Assembly (NCBI RefSeq): GCF_013337285.1
Contig: NZ_SUPW01000001.1
Location: forward strand, 434,001-498,000
Reading direction: 5' to 3'
Length of the DNA: 64,000 nucleotides
From: Agrobacterium tumefaciens
GTDB lineage: Bacteria > Pseudomonadota > Alphaproteobacteria > Rhizobiales > Rhizobiaceae
Shown here: piece by piece, positions 1-9,550 of the stretch
Position numbering within the stretch: position 1 is the stretch's first letter
Layout: every line of letters starts with the position of its first letter
Notes under the pieces: model-generated
What the model saw: the letters and a program-made list of their open reading frames with translations, nothing else
Databases searched by the model: none
Told to the model about the DNA's origin: nothing
Position numbers and translations under genes: made by a program

Positions 1-262
1 TGTCGATCGACACCTGGCAACCGATGATCGGCTGCAGGCCTTCATCGCGCGCCTTTTCGGAAAATTCCAGCGCGACGAAAAGATTGTTGGTGTCGGTGAT
101 GGCGATTGCCGGCTGGCCGTCTGCGACAGCCTTGGACATGATTTTCTTGAGGGGTAATGCCCCCTCAAGCAGGGAATAAGCGGAGTGAACCCGCAAATGA
201 ACGAAACCAGGCGTCTTCAGCGTTTCGTCAGAGTTTTCTCCACGCACAACCGTATCGCCCAT
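1..262 (-). CDS. dnaE: DNA polymerase III subunit alpha, N-terminal part (cut by window edge)
   Basis: Only the first 87 codons are present. They encode the start of the PHP domain of the replicative polymerase alpha subunit: the segment FVHLRVHSAYSLLEGALPL and the later AITDTNNLFVALEF stretch are typical of DnaE1. DnaE2/ImuC, the error-prone paralogue, starts differently. The chosen ATG is at 262. The gene lies 105 bases downstream of a small SOS-controlled ORF on the same strand, so some dnaE transcription could come from that promoter. Family assignment is firm; operon membership is inference. Confidence 0.9.
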   Translation of the reverse strand, partial: MGDTVVRGENSDETLKTPGFVHLRVHSAYSLLEGALPLKKIMSKAVADGQPAIAITDTNNLFVALEFSEKARDEGLQPIIGCQVSID

Positions 263-367
263 ATCGTCGTCCTGTCATTCTGAATCGAGGGGGCGATTTT
301 CCGATTTCCGGCGCTTAAAGTCTACAGCCTTGCGGCCTCCATACAGGCTTCTGCGCCGGTGTTTCCT

Positions 368-454
368 TCACAGGGCAGTGAGGATCACCGAAAAGCTGGC
401 AACAAAGACAGCGATGGAAGCGAAAGCGGCAACGTCACGGATGAAATCAGTCAT
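368..454 (-). CDS. 28-residue single-span membrane peptide under a LexA-type promoter (SidA-like candidate)
   Basis: The ORF begins MTDFIRDVAAFASIAVF and continues to a hydrophobic C-terminus ending SVILTAL. It has a short charged head of about seven residues and then about 20 hydrophobic residues, as expected for one inner-membrane helix. A strong ribosome site (AAGGAGAG) lies seven bases before the ATG. A promoter with a perfect -35 TTGACA and tandem GTTC-N7-GTTC LexA boxes lies immediately upstream. Caulobacter SidA is a 29-residue SOS-induced membrane division inhibitor, so size, topology and control match, but I see no clear sequence identity. It lies between the lolCD terminator and dnaE. 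The function is inferred only. Confidence 0.7.
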   Translation of the reverse strand: MTDFIRDVAAFASIAVFVASFSVILTAL

Positions 455-475
455 TGGTCTCTCCTTACTCGTTAT

Positions 476-510
476 GTTCCAAATTTGTTCTCATTTTGTT
501 CGATTGTCAA
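476..510 (-). promoter_or_regulatory. SOS promoter: tandem LexA boxes overlapping a sigma70 core
   Basis: Read on the plus strand, 476-479, 487-490 and 498-501 are each GTTC, separated by exactly seven bases. This gives two overlapping copies of GTTC-N7-GTTC, the LexA operator known for Alphaproteobacteria. On the minus strand a perfect -35 TTGACA (510-505) is followed after 17 bases by CAAATT as a weak -10. The operators fill the spacer and cover the -10. The small ORF starts 22 bases downstream of the last box. Confidence 0.8.
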
Positions 511-598
511 CAGGGTTTTGCTGATATTCCCCTTGCTAACGCGGTAGAATCGAATGGGGTTCCGTTTGCGCCTGGGGCAAGCCTCTGACTCCAAAGCG

Positions 599-630
599 AA
601 AAAACCCGGAGGTTAAAACACCTCCGGGTT
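599..630 (-). terminator. Rho-independent terminator of the lolCD unit
   Basis: An 11-base inverted repeat (AACCCGGAGGT / ACCTCCGGGTT) with a six-base loop is followed on the minus strand by a run of six T. It sits about 90 bases after the lolD stop. Confidence 0.85.
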
Positions 631-721
631 CGGAAAAAATTCAATTGTGGACGAAAGAGGCGACACATGGAGGTGCCGCGACGAAGCGGCTCAACCGTGT
701 GGACGGTATTACCGGCTCAGA

Positions 722-1405
722 TCAGAAATCGACGATCTTGCCGTCTGCAAGCGTTACGCGGCGGTCCATGCGGGCAGCGAGGTCGTGGTTATGGGTGGCG
801 ATCATCGCCGCAAGGCCGGACTGGCGCACTAAGGCCTCCAGCGCATCGAAAACATAATGCGCGGTCTCGGGATCGAGGTTGCCGGTCGGCTCATCCGCAA
901 GCAGCAGAAGCGGCGCATTTGCAACCGCGCGCGCAATTGCCACACGTTGCTGTTCGCCACCGGAAAGTTCGGCCGGACGATGTTCGCCGCGATGCCCGAC
1001 GCGCATATAGTCCAGCAGGGCGCTCGCGCGCTTGCGGGCCTCGGCCTGTGTCAAGCCAGCGATGAGCTGCGGCATCATCACATTTTCCACCGCTGAAAAT
1101 TCCGGCAGGAGGTGATGGAACTGGTAGACGAAGCCGATATCGCTGCGGCGGATCGCGGTGCGGGTTTCATCCGGCAGGCCGTTGCATGGTGCGCCGTTGA
1201 TGAAGACCTCGCCGGCATCGGGGTGTTCCAGAAGCCCGGCCAGATGCAGCAGTGTGGATTTTCCGGTACCGGAGGGGGCGACGAGCGCCACCATCTCACC
1301 GCTTCTCAATTCAAAATCGGCCTTGCGCAGAATGGAAAGCGACGTTTCACCCTGACCATAGGTCCGTTCCACGCCGGTAAGCCGCAGCACTGTTTTTTTT
1401 GCCAT
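722..1405 (-). CDS. lolD: Lipoprotein-releasing system ATP-binding protein LolD
   Basis: This is the ABC ATPase that powers extraction of outer-membrane lipoproteins from the inner membrane. Walker [10 protein letters not shown] lies at residues 43-51, the signature LSGGEQQ at 147-153, Walker B LLLLADE at 166-172, and the switch histidine in ATHNH near 205. Its 227 residues are the usual length. It follows the permease gene by 15 bases on the same strand, so the two are surely co-transcribed. Related MacB/FtsE ATPases share the fold, but the LolC-type partner makes LolD the best call. Confidence 0.92.
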   Translation of the reverse strand: MAKKTVLRLTGVERTYGQGETSLSILRKADFELRSGEMVALVAPSGTGKSTLLHLAGLLEHPDAGEVFINGAPCNGLPDETRTAIRRSDIGFVYQFHHLLPEFSAVENVMMPQLIAGLTQAEARKRASALLDYMRVGHRGEHRPAELSGGEQQRVAIARAVANAPLLLLADEPTGNLDPETAHYVFDALEALVRQSGLAAMIATHNHDLAARMDRRVTLADGKIVDF

Positions 1406-1420
1406 ATTTCGAAGCGGTCC

Positions 1421-2728
1421 TTATTCGTAACGCAGGGCCTGCACCGGATCGAGCTTGGACGCCCGCCATGCTGGAAAGATCGTTGCCAGGAAAGAAAGCG
1501 TCAACGCCATGATGACGACGGTGATGGTCTCGCTGATATCCATTTCGGCCGGCAGCTGGCTGAGGAAATAGAGCTGCGGATCGAACAGCACCGTGCCTGA
1601 TATCCACGAGAAGAACTGCCGGATGGATTCCACATTGAGGCAGACGATGACGCCGAGCGCCACACCGGCAAAGGTGCCGACCGTACCGATGGCCGCTCCC
1701 GTCATGAAGAAGATACGCATGACGGCGCCGGAACTGGCGCCCATGGTGCGCAGAATGGCGATATCGCTGCCCTTGTCCTTCACCAGCATGATCAGGCCGG
1801 AAATAATATTCAGCGCCGCCACCAGAACGATGAGGGTGAGGATCATGAACATCACGTTTCTTTCCACCTGCAGGGCGGAAAAGAAGGTCTGGTTCCGTTG
1901 TCTCCAGTCGGTGATATAGATCTGCCGTTCGGCCGCCTGCTCCACCAGCGGCCGGATGCCGTCGACATCATCAGGCCGGCTGACGTAGAGCTCGATGGAT
2001 TGCACGATGCCGTCGGCGTTGAAATAAAGCTGGGCTTCGGAAAGCGGCATATAGATCATCGATGCGTCATATTCCGACATGCCGATCTCGAAGACGCCTG
2101 ATATCTTGTAGGATTTGACGCGCGGGTTGACGCCCATCGGCGTCACGTCGCCTTCCGGCGAAATGAGGGTGATATCGTCGCCAGCCGTCACGCCAAGCTG
2201 CGCGGCGAGCCTCGAGCCGACCAAAACGCCATCGCCTGCCATGAAGCCGACGAGGTCGCCGGTCTTGATGTTGCTGGCAACTTCCTTGATCTTGTCGATG
2301 TCCTCCTGGCGCACACCGCGCACCAGCGCGCCGGAGCCTGCACCACCACGGCCGGAGGCCAAGGTCTGGCCTTCCACCAGCGGCAGGGCCATGGTGACGC
2401 CCGGCACGGCGGAAAACTTCTTCGCCAGCTCATCGTAATTGTTGAAGGGCTGGTCGATCGGCTGCACGATCATATGGCCGTTAATGCCGAGAATGCGCGA
2501 AATCAGCTCGGTGCGGAAGCCGTTCATGACAGCCATGACGATGATCAGCGTCGCGACACCCAACATGATGCCGACGAAGGAAAAACCGGCAATGACGGAA
2601 ATGAACGCTTCCTTGCGCCGCGACCGCAGATAGCGCCACGCCACCATGCGTTCAAAAGCGGAAAAAGGCCGGGCGGTCTTTCCCTTGGCGGAAGGAGCCG
2701 CACCCTTGTCAGCCTCGGCTTTTGCCAT
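1421..2728 (-). CDS. lolC: Lipoprotein-releasing ABC transporter permease LolC/LolE
   Basis: The 435-residue product has one membrane span near residues 50-70, a periplasmic MacB-type core of about 200 residues, and three C-terminal spans (around 290-320, 335-365 and 395-420). It ends in the family-typical segment PAWRASKLDPVQALRYE. A single LolC/E-type permease gene paired with lolD is the normal alphaproteobacterial arrangement; it probably works as a homodimer (LolF type). A good ribosome site (GGGAG) precedes the ATG at 2728. proS lies upstream in the same direction. Confidence 0.92.
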   Translation of the reverse strand: MAKAEADKGAAPSAKGKTARPFSAFERMVAWRYLRSRRKEAFISVIAGFSFVGIMLGVATLIIVMAVMNGFRTELISRILGINGHMIVQPIDQPFNNYDELAKKFSAVPGVTMALPLVEGQTLASGRGGAGSGALVRGVRQEDIDKIKEVASNIKTGDLVGFMAGDGVLVGSRLAAQLGVTAGDDITLISPEGDVTPMGVNPRVKSYKISGVFEIGMSEYDASMIYMPLSEAQLYFNADGIVQSIELYVSRPDDVDGIRPLVEQAAERQIYITDWRQRNQTFFSALQVERNVMFMILTLIVLVAALNIISGLIMLVKDKGSDIAILRTMGASSGAVMRIFFMTGAAIGTVGTFAGVALGVIVCLNVESIRQFFSWISGTVLFDPQLYFLSQLPAEMDISETITVVIMALTLSFLATIFPAWRASKLDPVQALRYE

Positions 2729-2853
2729 GTCGTCTCCCTGATCTCAAATTGCAAGATCGGTCATTTCAAAGACCGGTCCCAATCTCTGCGGCATCTGCGC
2801 ATTAAACTGGAGCGGTCTTCGGGTGAAGGCCGCTCCCATCTTTCCGTTTGCGC

Positions 2854-4176
2854 TTAGGCAAGCGCCTTGTTCATTGCCGCCTCGATTGTGACGGTTTCAC
2901 GTTCGCCGGTCTTGCGGTCCTTCACTTCGACTTCGCCATTCGCGACGGAACGTGGGCCGACGATGATCTGCATCGGTACACCAATCAGATCGGCAGTGGC
3001 GAATTTCTGGCCCGCACGGTCGTCGGTATCGTCGTAAAGAACATCCTTGCCGGCGTTGGAGAGCGAATAATACAGCTTTTCGCAGGCCGCATCACAGGCC
3101 GCATCCCCTGCCTTCATGTTGATAATGACGACATCGAAAGGAGCGACCGAGGCCGGCCAGATGATTCCGTTCTCATCATGCGATGCTTCAATGATGGCGG
3201 GAACAAGGCGTGTCGGGCCAATGCCATAGGAACCCATGTGGACAGGGTGTTCCTTGCCGTCCGCGCCCTGCACTTTCGCGCCCATCGGCTCGGAATATTT
3301 GGTGCCGAAATAGAAGATGTGGCCAACTTCGATGCCGCGCGCCGAAAGACGTTCACCGTCGGGGATGGCATCATAAGCGGCTTCGTCGTGCATCTCGGAG
3401 GTCGCGGCATAATCGGCCGTCCACTCGTCGAACACGCCCTGCAGGGCTGCAACATCATCGAAATCGGTATTTTCGGCCGGGATGGCGCGGTCGAGGAAGC
3501 TCTTGTGGCAGAAAACCTCGGATTCGCCGGTATCAGCCAGAATGATGAATTCATGGCTGTGGTTGCCGCCGATCGGACCGGTATCGGCGCGCATGGGAAT
3601 GGCGCGCAGACCAAGGCGCTCGAAGGTGCGCAGATAAGCCACGAACATCTTGTTATAGGAGTGGATCGCGTCTTCCTTGGTCAGGTCGAAGGAATAGGCA
3701 TCCTTCATCAGGAACTCACGCGAACGCATGGTGCCGAAACGCGGACGCACTTCATCGCGGAACTTCAGCTGGATATGGTAAAGGTTCAGCGGCAGGTTCT
3801 TGTAGGACTTCACATAGGACCGGAAGATGTCGGTGATCATCTCCTCATTGGTGGGGCCGTAGAGCATCTGGCGGTCCTGACGGTCCTTGATGCGCAGCAT
3901 TTCCTTGCCGTAATCGTCATAACGGCCGCTTTCCTGCCAGAGTTCGGCGGTCTGCAGCGTCGGCATCAGAAGCTCGATGGCGCCGGAGCGGTCCTGCTCC
4001 TGACGGATGATCTTGTTGACCTTGTCCAGCACGCGCTTGCCGAGCGGCAGCCAGGAATAAATGCCTGCCGATTGCTGCCGGATCATGCCCGCACGCAACA
4101 TCAGGCGATGGGAGACGATCTCCGCTTCCTTGGGATTTTCCTTCAGGATGGGCATGAAATAACGGCTGAGACGCAT
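2854..4176 (-). CDS. proS: Prolyl-tRNA synthetase, short alphaproteobacterial type
   Basis: ProRS charges tRNA-Pro. The 440 residues start with [19 protein letters not shown]; an in-frame extension upstream to 4317 exists but is not family-like, so I chose the ATG at 4176, preceded by GGAAG. Class II signatures are visible (PTNEEM with FRDE further on, and the motif 3 region GIGPTRLV). The protein lacks the roughly 180-residue INS editing insertion of E. coli ProRS, as is known for Alphaproteobacteria. It lies 125 bases upstream of lolC on the same strand, so read-through into lolCD is plausible. Confidence 0.95.
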   Translation of the reverse strand: MRLSRYFMPILKENPKEAEIVSHRLMLRAGMIRQQSAGIYSWLPLGKRVLDKVNKIIRQEQDRSGAIELLMPTLQTAELWQESGRYDDYGKEMLRIKDRQDRQMLYGPTNEEMITDIFRSYVKSYKNLPLNLYHIQLKFRDEVRPRFGTMRSREFLMKDAYSFDLTKEDAIHSYNKMFVAYLRTFERLGLRAIPMRADTGPIGGNHSHEFIILADTGESEVFCHKSFLDRAIPAENTDFDDVAALQGVFDEWTADYAATSEMHDEAAYDAIPDGERLSARGIEVGHIFYFGTKYSEPMGAKVQGADGKEHPVHMGSYGIGPTRLVPAIIEASHDENGIIWPASVAPFDVVIINMKAGDAACDAACEKLYYSLSNAGKDVLYDDTDDRAGQKFATADLIGVPMQIIVGPRSVANGEVEVKDRKTGERETVTIEAAMNKALA

Positions 4177-4373
4177 GACGGCTTCCATTGATGTGGACGA
4201 CGGCGCGAAAGGCGCGGGAATCGCCCCGAATAAAGGGATATTGGCGCCGGATATAGCCGTTTCCCGCCAAGAAGAAAACCCGCCATGAAAAGAGCATTGA
4301 AGGCGAGTTCGTGGCATTTTCGAGATAGCTAATTCGCGTCAAAACGCTTTGACCGGAATATTATTCTTGATCC

Positions 4374-4391
4374 GGTGCGACAAATTGCACC
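4374..4391. repeat. Short inverted repeat upstream of proS
   Basis: GGTGC and GCACC flank an eight-base spacer in the AT-rich gap between proS and the candidate small RNA. It could be an operator for either direction; nothing further supports a function. Confidence 0.3.
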
Positions 4392-4494
4392 ATAGAGAAT
4401 TTTTTGCCGACTGTAACAAATATGCAAAAAATGAGATGACAAGCATGGGTGATTAAGCTAGCTTTAGCTTACAAAAGAGGCAGGAAGTCTAAAT

Positions 4495-4618
4495 TCTTGT
4501 CGTTTTCGCGGTCAGTCTTGGGAGGATCAGATCTTAGGCGCGCTCGTCGCTGCCCCGGCAACGGTTACAGATCACGCGAAACCTGAAAAACAAGGCTGAA
4601 ATGCCTTGTTTTTTTTTG
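4495..4618 (+). ncRNA. Candidate small RNA ending in a strong intrinsic terminator
   Basis: No coding frame explains this interval, yet it ends in a strong plus-strand terminator. A long-range stem joins GTTTTCGCG (4502-4510) with CGCGAAAC (4575-4582), enclosing about 64 bases, and the terminator hairpin follows directly. The 5' end is unknown and could lie anywhere from about 4440 to 4500. I do not recognise the Rfam family. The region lies between divergent or distant genes, and no plus-strand protein gene upstream would need this terminator. Confidence 0.45.
4588..4618 (+). terminator. Rho-independent terminator (plus strand)
   Basis: AAACAAGGC and GCCTTGTTT form a nine-base stem with a six-base loop, followed by a run of T to 4617. 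It is the 3' end of the candidate small RNA. Confidence 0.85.
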
Positions 4619-4888
4619 ATTCCATCACACCAAAACGCGTCGGCCGGTTATTCCGGTGAAATTGTGACGGTGAATCAGCCGTTCACTATGCTCATGCTGT
4701 GTGCACGACAGAGATGACATCCATATGACAGCCCCATCTTTGCCCGCGTGCGAAACGGGCAGTTTCGTCAGTGCGCTACGACATTTTCTGTCACTCCAGC
4801 CTTGAGCCAAAATCCGTTAGACATCGCATTTGCCCTCGTTGGGAACGCGGTTCTCAAAGCACGGATTTGGCAGCGTGGGGGCCGATAT
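4619..4888. other. Intergenic stretch without recognised features
   Basis: About 270 bases between the candidate RNA terminator and the DUF1467 gene. The short frames here have no ribosome site, no family resemblance and no conserved motif that I can see. Confidence 0.5.
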
Positions 4889-5158
4889 TCAGTCGTAAAC
4901 GGGGACAATCCTCGGGAGATCATCGAGGCTGAAACCGAACCACCAGGACACCCCGTACCAGACACCACAGATCAGGGCCGATATCAGAGTTGTCCACAGA
5001 ACGATGCGACCGCCTCGGAAGCGGGAGGGCGCGCTGGCGATGGTGCCGAGTGCCACATCGCCCTCTTCCGCCTGGGTGCGAAGTCCAATCGGCAACACGA
5101 CAAAAAGCACCGTCCACCAGACGATGAAATAAACGGCGAAGACCGAAAGAAGCGGCAT
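4889..5158 (-). CDS. DUF1467 family small membrane protein
   Basis: The 89-residue protein starts MPLLSVFAVYFIVWWTVLF and has two membrane helices, near residues 3-25 and 52-75, joined by a loop rich in acidic residues and glycine. The length and the PIGLRTQ-like motif after helix 1 fit the DUF1467 family, which is common in Alphaproteobacteria and has no established function. The start at 5158 is set by a strong GGAGG five bases upstream. In many relatives the gene lies near proS and the lol genes, as here. Confidence 0.85.
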   Translation of the reverse strand: MPLLSVFAVYFIVWWTVLFVVLPIGLRTQAEEGDVALGTIASAPSRFRGGRIVLWTTLISALICGVWYGVSWWFGFSLDDLPRIVPVYD

Positions 5159-5310
5159 GACGTCCTCCTGCGCAATGCGTTCCTTGTAACGCATTCATCC
5201 GTATAGCGAAATCACTTCCGTGCCAGAAGTGTAAAAAGCCGTGGAGGGAGGAACAGAACCGCGCTTTGAGCGGGCACCCTCAGATCGCTGACCAAGGAGG
5301 GCGACTTATC

Positions 5311-5428
5311 TCCGTCATTCCAGACTAGATCCGGCATCCAGCCACGGCGCATCTGCGCCGTGAGACAAGTCTTTACGCGATCAAGGACTTGATCGTGCTG
5401 GACCCCGGAATTAGTCCGGGGTGACGGA
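5311..5428. repeat. Intergenic palindromic repeat of alphaproteobacterial type
   Basis: The ends are inverted: CCGTCATTCCAGACTAGATCC at the left matches, with changes, GGAATTAGTCCGGGGTGACGG at the right. A central inverted repeat (ACGGCGCA/TGCGCCGT) lies between. Such imperfect long palindromes starting GTCATTCC and ending GGTGACG occur in many copies in rhizobial genomes. It lies just downstream of the RNase J stop and may also serve as a 3' mRNA structure. Confidence 0.65.
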
Positions 5429-5445
5429 GCGTCTTGCTTCCCCGA

Positions 5446-7113
5446 TCAGACCTTCGTCACAAAAACCGTGACGATCGGCTTCTTGCCCCAGGTCTGGTTG
5501 GCGGCGGCGCGCACGGCGCGGCGCACCGCTTCGCGCAACAGCGCCAGATCCTTGCGGCGGGCGCGGGGAATGCTTTCCACGGCGCCGAGAACGGCGTCAT
5601 ACAGCGTGTCTTCCATATCCTCGCCCTCATCATCGAATTCCGGCAGGCCGAAGGGCACGACATCGGGATCGCCGTGGAAGTCGTAACGGCTGTCCAGCAC
5701 GACATTGACGGAGACGTGACCGGCGAAGGAGAGCTTGCGGCGGTTGCTGATGCCCATCTCATCCATGTCGCCGATGAGATTGCCATCCTTGAACACGCGG
5801 CCATGCGGCGCGTCATCGATGACTTCCGCGGGTCCCGGTGCCAGACGCAGAACATTGCCGTTGCGCACCTTGGGAACCTGCGAAATACCGGCCTGCTCGG
5901 CCAGTTCTTTCTGCGCCACCAGATGCGCAGCCTCGCCATGAACGGGCACGACGATCCGCGGCTTCGTCCATTCATACATCCTCAGAAGCTCGTTACGGCG
6001 CGGATGGCCGGAAACGTGAACCAGAGCCTCGTTGTCGGTGATGATATGGACACCCTGCTCGATCAGGCCGTTCTTGATGTCGATGATGGCCTTTTCATTG
6101 CCGGGAATGGCGCGCGAAGAAAACACAACTGTATCTCCCGCAGCCAGCGCCACATTGCGCATCTCGTCACGCGAGAGCTTGGCGAGTGCGGCGCGCGGCT
6201 CGCCCTGCGAACCGGTCAGGATCAACACCACCTTGTCGCGCGGGATATAGCCATATTCGTCTTCGGCCAGAAACGGCTTGATGCCTTCCATGATGCCGAG
6301 ATCCTGCGAGACGTTGACAACGCGCTTCAGCGACGAACCGAGCAGCAGCACCTCACGGCCCGCCGCCTCCGCCGCCTGGGCGATGGAGCGGATACGCCCG
6401 ACATTGGAGGAGAAGGTGGTGACAGCCACCCGGCCCTCGGCATTTTCGATGATCTGCCGCAGACCCTCGGAAACTTCCTGTTCGGAAGGCGATACGCCTT
6501 CGCGCAACGCGTTGGTGCTGTCGCACATCAGCGCCAGCACGCCCTCTTCGCCGATGGCGCGGAAACGGGCTTCATCCGTCAACGGTCCGAGCGACGGCGC
6601 TTCGTCGATTTTCCAGTCACCGGTGTGGATGACATTGCCGAGCGGCGTGCGGATGACCAGCGACATCGGCTCGGGGATGGAGTGGTTGACGCCTACGGCT
6701 TCGATTTCGAACGGACCGACATTGATGCGATCGCCCGCCTTGAAGGGAGTGATCGGAATTTCGGCGCGGCTGCCCTCATAGGCCCGTTTGGCTTCCAGCA
6801 TGCCGGCGGTGAAACCCGAGGCATAGACCGGCACGTTGAGGCCCGGCCACAGATCGTTCAGCGCGCCGTAGTGGTCCTCATGGGCGTGGGTGATGATGAT
6901 GCCTTTGAGGTTCTTCTTCTGCTCGGCGATATAGGTGATATCGGGGAGCACCAGATCGACGCCCGGCAGATCGAGACCGGCAAAGGTCACGCCGCAATCC
7001 ACCATGATCCATTCGCGCTTGCCTGCCGGCCCGTAGCCATAAAGCGCCAGATTCATGCCGATTTCACCGACGCCGCCAAGCGGCAGGAAGACCAGTTCGT
7101 CCTGTTTAGCCAT
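5446..7113 (-). CDS. rnj: Ribonuclease J
   Basis: RNase J is a metallo-beta-lactamase/beta-CASP nuclease acting in RNA maturation and decay. The zinc motif HAHEDH is at residues 76-81, with further metal-site histidines in the MSLVIRTPLGNVIHTGDWK and VPVHGE segments. The 555 residues are the usual length. The start MAKQDELVFLPLGG at 7113 was preferred to a longer frame reaching 7185, because the family begins here. It lies 209 bases after birA on the same strand. Confidence 0.93.
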   Translation of the reverse strand: MAKQDELVFLPLGGVGEIGMNLALYGYGPAGKREWIMVDCGVTFAGLDLPGVDLVLPDITYIAEQKKNLKGIIITHAHEDHYGALNDLWPGLNVPVYASGFTAGMLEAKRAYEGSRAEIPITPFKAGDRINVGPFEIEAVGVNHSIPEPMSLVIRTPLGNVIHTGDWKIDEAPSLGPLTDEARFRAIGEEGVLALMCDSTNALREGVSPSEQEVSEGLRQIIENAEGRVAVTTFSSNVGRIRSIAQAAEAAGREVLLLGSSLKRVVNVSQDLGIMEGIKPFLAEDEYGYIPRDKVVLILTGSQGEPRAALAKLSRDEMRNVALAAGDTVVFSSRAIPGNEKAIIDIKNGLIEQGVHIITDNEALVHVSGHPRRNELLRMYEWTKPRIVVPVHGEAAHLVAQKELAEQAGISQVPKVRNGNVLRLAPGPAEVIDDAPHGRVFKDGNLIGDMDEMGISNRRKLSFAGHVSVNVVLDSRYDFHGDPDVVPFGLPEFDDEGEDMEDTLYDAVLGAVESIPRARRKDLALLREAVRRAVRAAANQTWGKKPIVTVFVTKV

Positions 7114-7322
7114 TGTTTTTCTTATCCATTCACAAGAGCGCACAGGCGACGGCGAAATGCCGCGCCCCGCGCATGTTTCCAGCATCGGACCTGTTAAACC
7201 ATCTGATCGACCGGGCCGATGCGGAGCCGGTCTACCGTCCTGCTTTTCATGAGCTGCAGGAAAACTCCAACCTTTGGGATCGGGTTCGGCGCGGCGTTTT
7301 TATAAACTCCGCACCGCGCACC
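7114..7322. other. Gap between birA and rnj, no gene seen
   Basis: No credible frame on either strand. In some other Rhizobiales a type III pantothenate kinase gene (coaX) occupies this place; nothing like it is present here. The gap may hold an rnj promoter, but no clear -35/-10 pair was found. Confidence 0.5.
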
Positions 7323-8093
7323 TCATCCGAAAAACACGTCGCCGGCGGCGATGGCGCGTCTCGCACCCTCATCCTCATCCAGCAGCAGATAACCATTATC
7401 ATCTATTCCAACGAAACGCCCGCCGATCGAGCGATCCGGAAAGTTGACGGTGATATGCTCGCCGATACCACAGGCCGCTGCACGCCAGCCGACCATGACG
7501 CCGGCAACGCCCCTGCCCTCATCCCAATCTCGCAGCACATCCGCCGTCTCGCGGAACAAATGCGCGAAAAGCTCGTCGGGCGAGCAGGACGCGCCGTGTT
7601 CGGACAGCATGGTGACGGGATAAAGCGGGTTATCCGGCTTATGGGCGATATTGATGCCGATGCCGATGACGATGGCGCGGCGTCCATCCGGCAGAAGCTC
7701 GGCCTCCATCAGGATACCGCAGGTTTTCTGGCGGCCGATCAGCACGTCGTTCGGCCATTTGATTTCAAGCGGCGCGCCGCCCGTCGGCAAAACTGCGCGA
7801 ATGGCGCGATAGACCGCAAGCGCGAAGGCAAGCGGCAGGGAGCCGATACGGTCCATCGGAGCGGGATCGATGAGGAGAAGCGAGGCGTAGAGATTGCCGG
7901 GTTCGGAGACCCACGGCCGACCGCGACGGCCGCGCCCGCCGGTCTGGCGAATGGCGGTGATCCACAGATTACCGCCATCGCCTGCCCTTGCGCGGGCGAA
8001 ACATTCGATGTTGGTCGATGGCGTCTCCGCCATCGCCTCGTGCCGGAAGTCATCAATGGACATCCGGCCCGTATGCTTATGGGTATCGCTCAA
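7323..8093 (-). CDS. birA: Biotin--[acetyl-CoA-carboxylase] ligase, no DNA-binding domain
   Basis: This enzyme activates biotin with ATP and attaches it to carboxylase carrier proteins. The biotinyl-AMP loop GRGRRGRPW lies at residues 53-61 and KWPND at 112-116. The 256 residues cover only the catalytic and C-terminal domains; the helix-turn-helix repressor domain of E. coli BirA is missing, so it is a ligase only. Its start overlaps the nuoN stop by four bases, giving translational coupling at the end of the nuo operon, a known rhizobial order. Confidence 0.93.
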   Translation of the reverse strand: MSDTHKHTGRMSIDDFRHEAMAETPSTNIECFARARAGDGGNLWITAIRQTGGRGRRGRPWVSEPGNLYASLLLIDPAPMDRIGSLPLAFALAVYRAIRAVLPTGGAPLEIKWPNDVLIGRQKTCGILMEAELLPDGRRAIVIGIGINIAHKPDNPLYPVTMLSEHGASCSPDELFAHLFRETADVLRDWDEGRGVAGVMVGWRAAACGIGEHITVNFPDRSIGGRFVGIDDNGYLLLDEDEGARRAIAAGDVFFG

Positions 8094-9532
8094 AAGAACG
8101 TCTTTGCCGCGACCGTGACCGCATTGCCGAGCGCACCGCCGAAGACGATGAAGCCGACGACGAACAGGCCCGAAAGTGCATAAACGACCTTCAGTTCGCC
8201 GGCCGGACGCTCGAAGCTGCCCTTGGCTTCATCGAACCACATGACCTTGACGACGCGGATGTAATAATAGGCACCCACGACCGAGCCGATCACGCCGATG
8301 ACGGCGAGCGGATAGAGCTTGGCCTCGATGGCGGCGAGGAAGACGTAATACTTGCCGAAGAAGCCGGCGAGCGGCGGGATGCCGGCAAGCGAGAACATCA
8401 GGATCGTCAGAACCACCGCCATGAAGGGATTGGTGGAGGAAAGCCCGGCCAGATCCTCGACATTTTCGACATTGCCGATTTCCTTGCGGCGCATGGAGAG
8501 AATGCAGGCGAAGGTGCCGAGCGTCATGACCATATAGATGGTCATGTAGAGGATCACCCCCGAAATACCGGCTTCTGTTCCGGCCGCAAGACCGACCAGC
8601 GCATACCCCATATGGCCGATGGAGGAATAGGCCATCAGGCGCTTGATGTTCTTCTGGCCGATGGCCGCAAAGGAACCAAGCAGCATCGAGGCAATCGAGA
8701 TGAAGACGACGATCTGCTGCCAGTCGGCGAACACCGGCTGGAAAGCCTCGACGACGATACGCACGAGGATCGCCATGGCGCCGATCTTCGGTGCGGCCGA
8801 CAGGAAGGCGGTGACCGGGGTCGGCGCGCCTTCATAGACGTCCGGCGTCCACATGTGGAACGGTACGGCCGAAATTTTGAAGGCAAGGCCGGCGAGAACG
8901 AAGACCAGACCGAAGACGAGGCCGAGCGACCGGGTTTCAGATGCCAGCACCTGGGCGATTTCGGCAAAGCCGGTATTGCCGGTGAAGCCGTAAACCAGCG
9001 ACATGCCGTATAGCAGCATGCCGGAAGAGAGCGCGCCGAGAACGAAATATTTCAGGCCCGCTTCCGTGGAGCGCAGGCTTTCGCGGTTGATGGCGCAGAC
9101 GACGTAAAGCGCCAGCGACTGCAACTCCAGCGCCATATAAAGCGAGATCATGTTATTGGCGGAGATCATCAGCAAAATGCCAAGGGTCGCCAGAACCAGC
9201 AGCACCGGATATTCGAAACGGCCGATAGGCTCGAAACGACCCTGGCCGACGGAAAGGATCATGGCGGTGATCGAGCCGATCAGCGCCAGAACCTTCATGA
9301 AATTGCCGAAGGAATCGGCGATGTAAACACCGCCGAAGGCCACGCCCGATGCCGGGGCGAAGATGATCCAGAGACCGACGACGAGCAGCAGGGCAACGGC
9401 GAGGCCGGTGACCGTCGTTGTCGACTTGTCGCCCGAGAAGACGCCAATCATGAGCAGCGCCAGGGCGCCGACCGCAAGGATCAGCTCGGGCGTCGCGATG
9501 TGCAGACTGGCAAAAAGGATTTCAGCGGTCAT
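8090..9532 (-). CDS. nuoN: NADH-quinone oxidoreductase subunit N
   Basis: An antiporter-like membrane subunit of complex I, about 480 residues with around 14 predicted helices and the proton-channel segment containing [13 protein letters not shown]-type lysine. I chose the ATG at 9532 ([17 protein letters not shown]); a TTG two codons earlier is closer to an AGGA ribosome site and is an alternative. It is the last nuo subunit gene, and its stop overlaps birA. Confidence 0.95.
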   Translation of the reverse strand: MTAEILFASLHIATPELILAVGALALLMIGVFSGDKSTTTVTGLAVALLLVVGLWIIFAPASGVAFGGVYIADSFGNFMKVLALIGSITAMILSVGQGRFEPIGRFEYPVLLVLATLGILLMISANNMISLYMALELQSLALYVVCAINRESLRSTEAGLKYFVLGALSSGMLLYGMSLVYGFTGNTGFAEIAQVLASETRSLGLVFGLVFVLAGLAFKISAVPFHMWTPDVYEGAPTPVTAFLSAAPKIGAMAILVRIVVEAFQPVFADWQQIVVFISIASMLLGSFAAIGQKNIKRLMAYSSIGHMGYALVGLAAGTEAGISGVILYMTIYMVMTLGTFACILSMRRKEIGNVENVEDLAGLSSTNPFMAVVLTILMFSLAGIPPLAGFFGKYYVFLAAIEAKLYPLAVIGVIGSVVGAYYYIRVVKVMWFDEAKGSFERPAGELKVVYALSGLFVVGFIVFGGALGNAVTVAAKTFF

Positions 9533-9550
9533 GTCCAACGGGTCCTGTCG

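Noticed and set aside
4625-4810. 61-codon minus-strand frame after the candidate small RNA
   Set aside because: No ribosome site and no ordered features; composition looks random.
7114-7322. Type III pantothenate kinase (coaX) between birA and rnj
   Set aside because: The gap is only 209 bases and no kinase motif is present.
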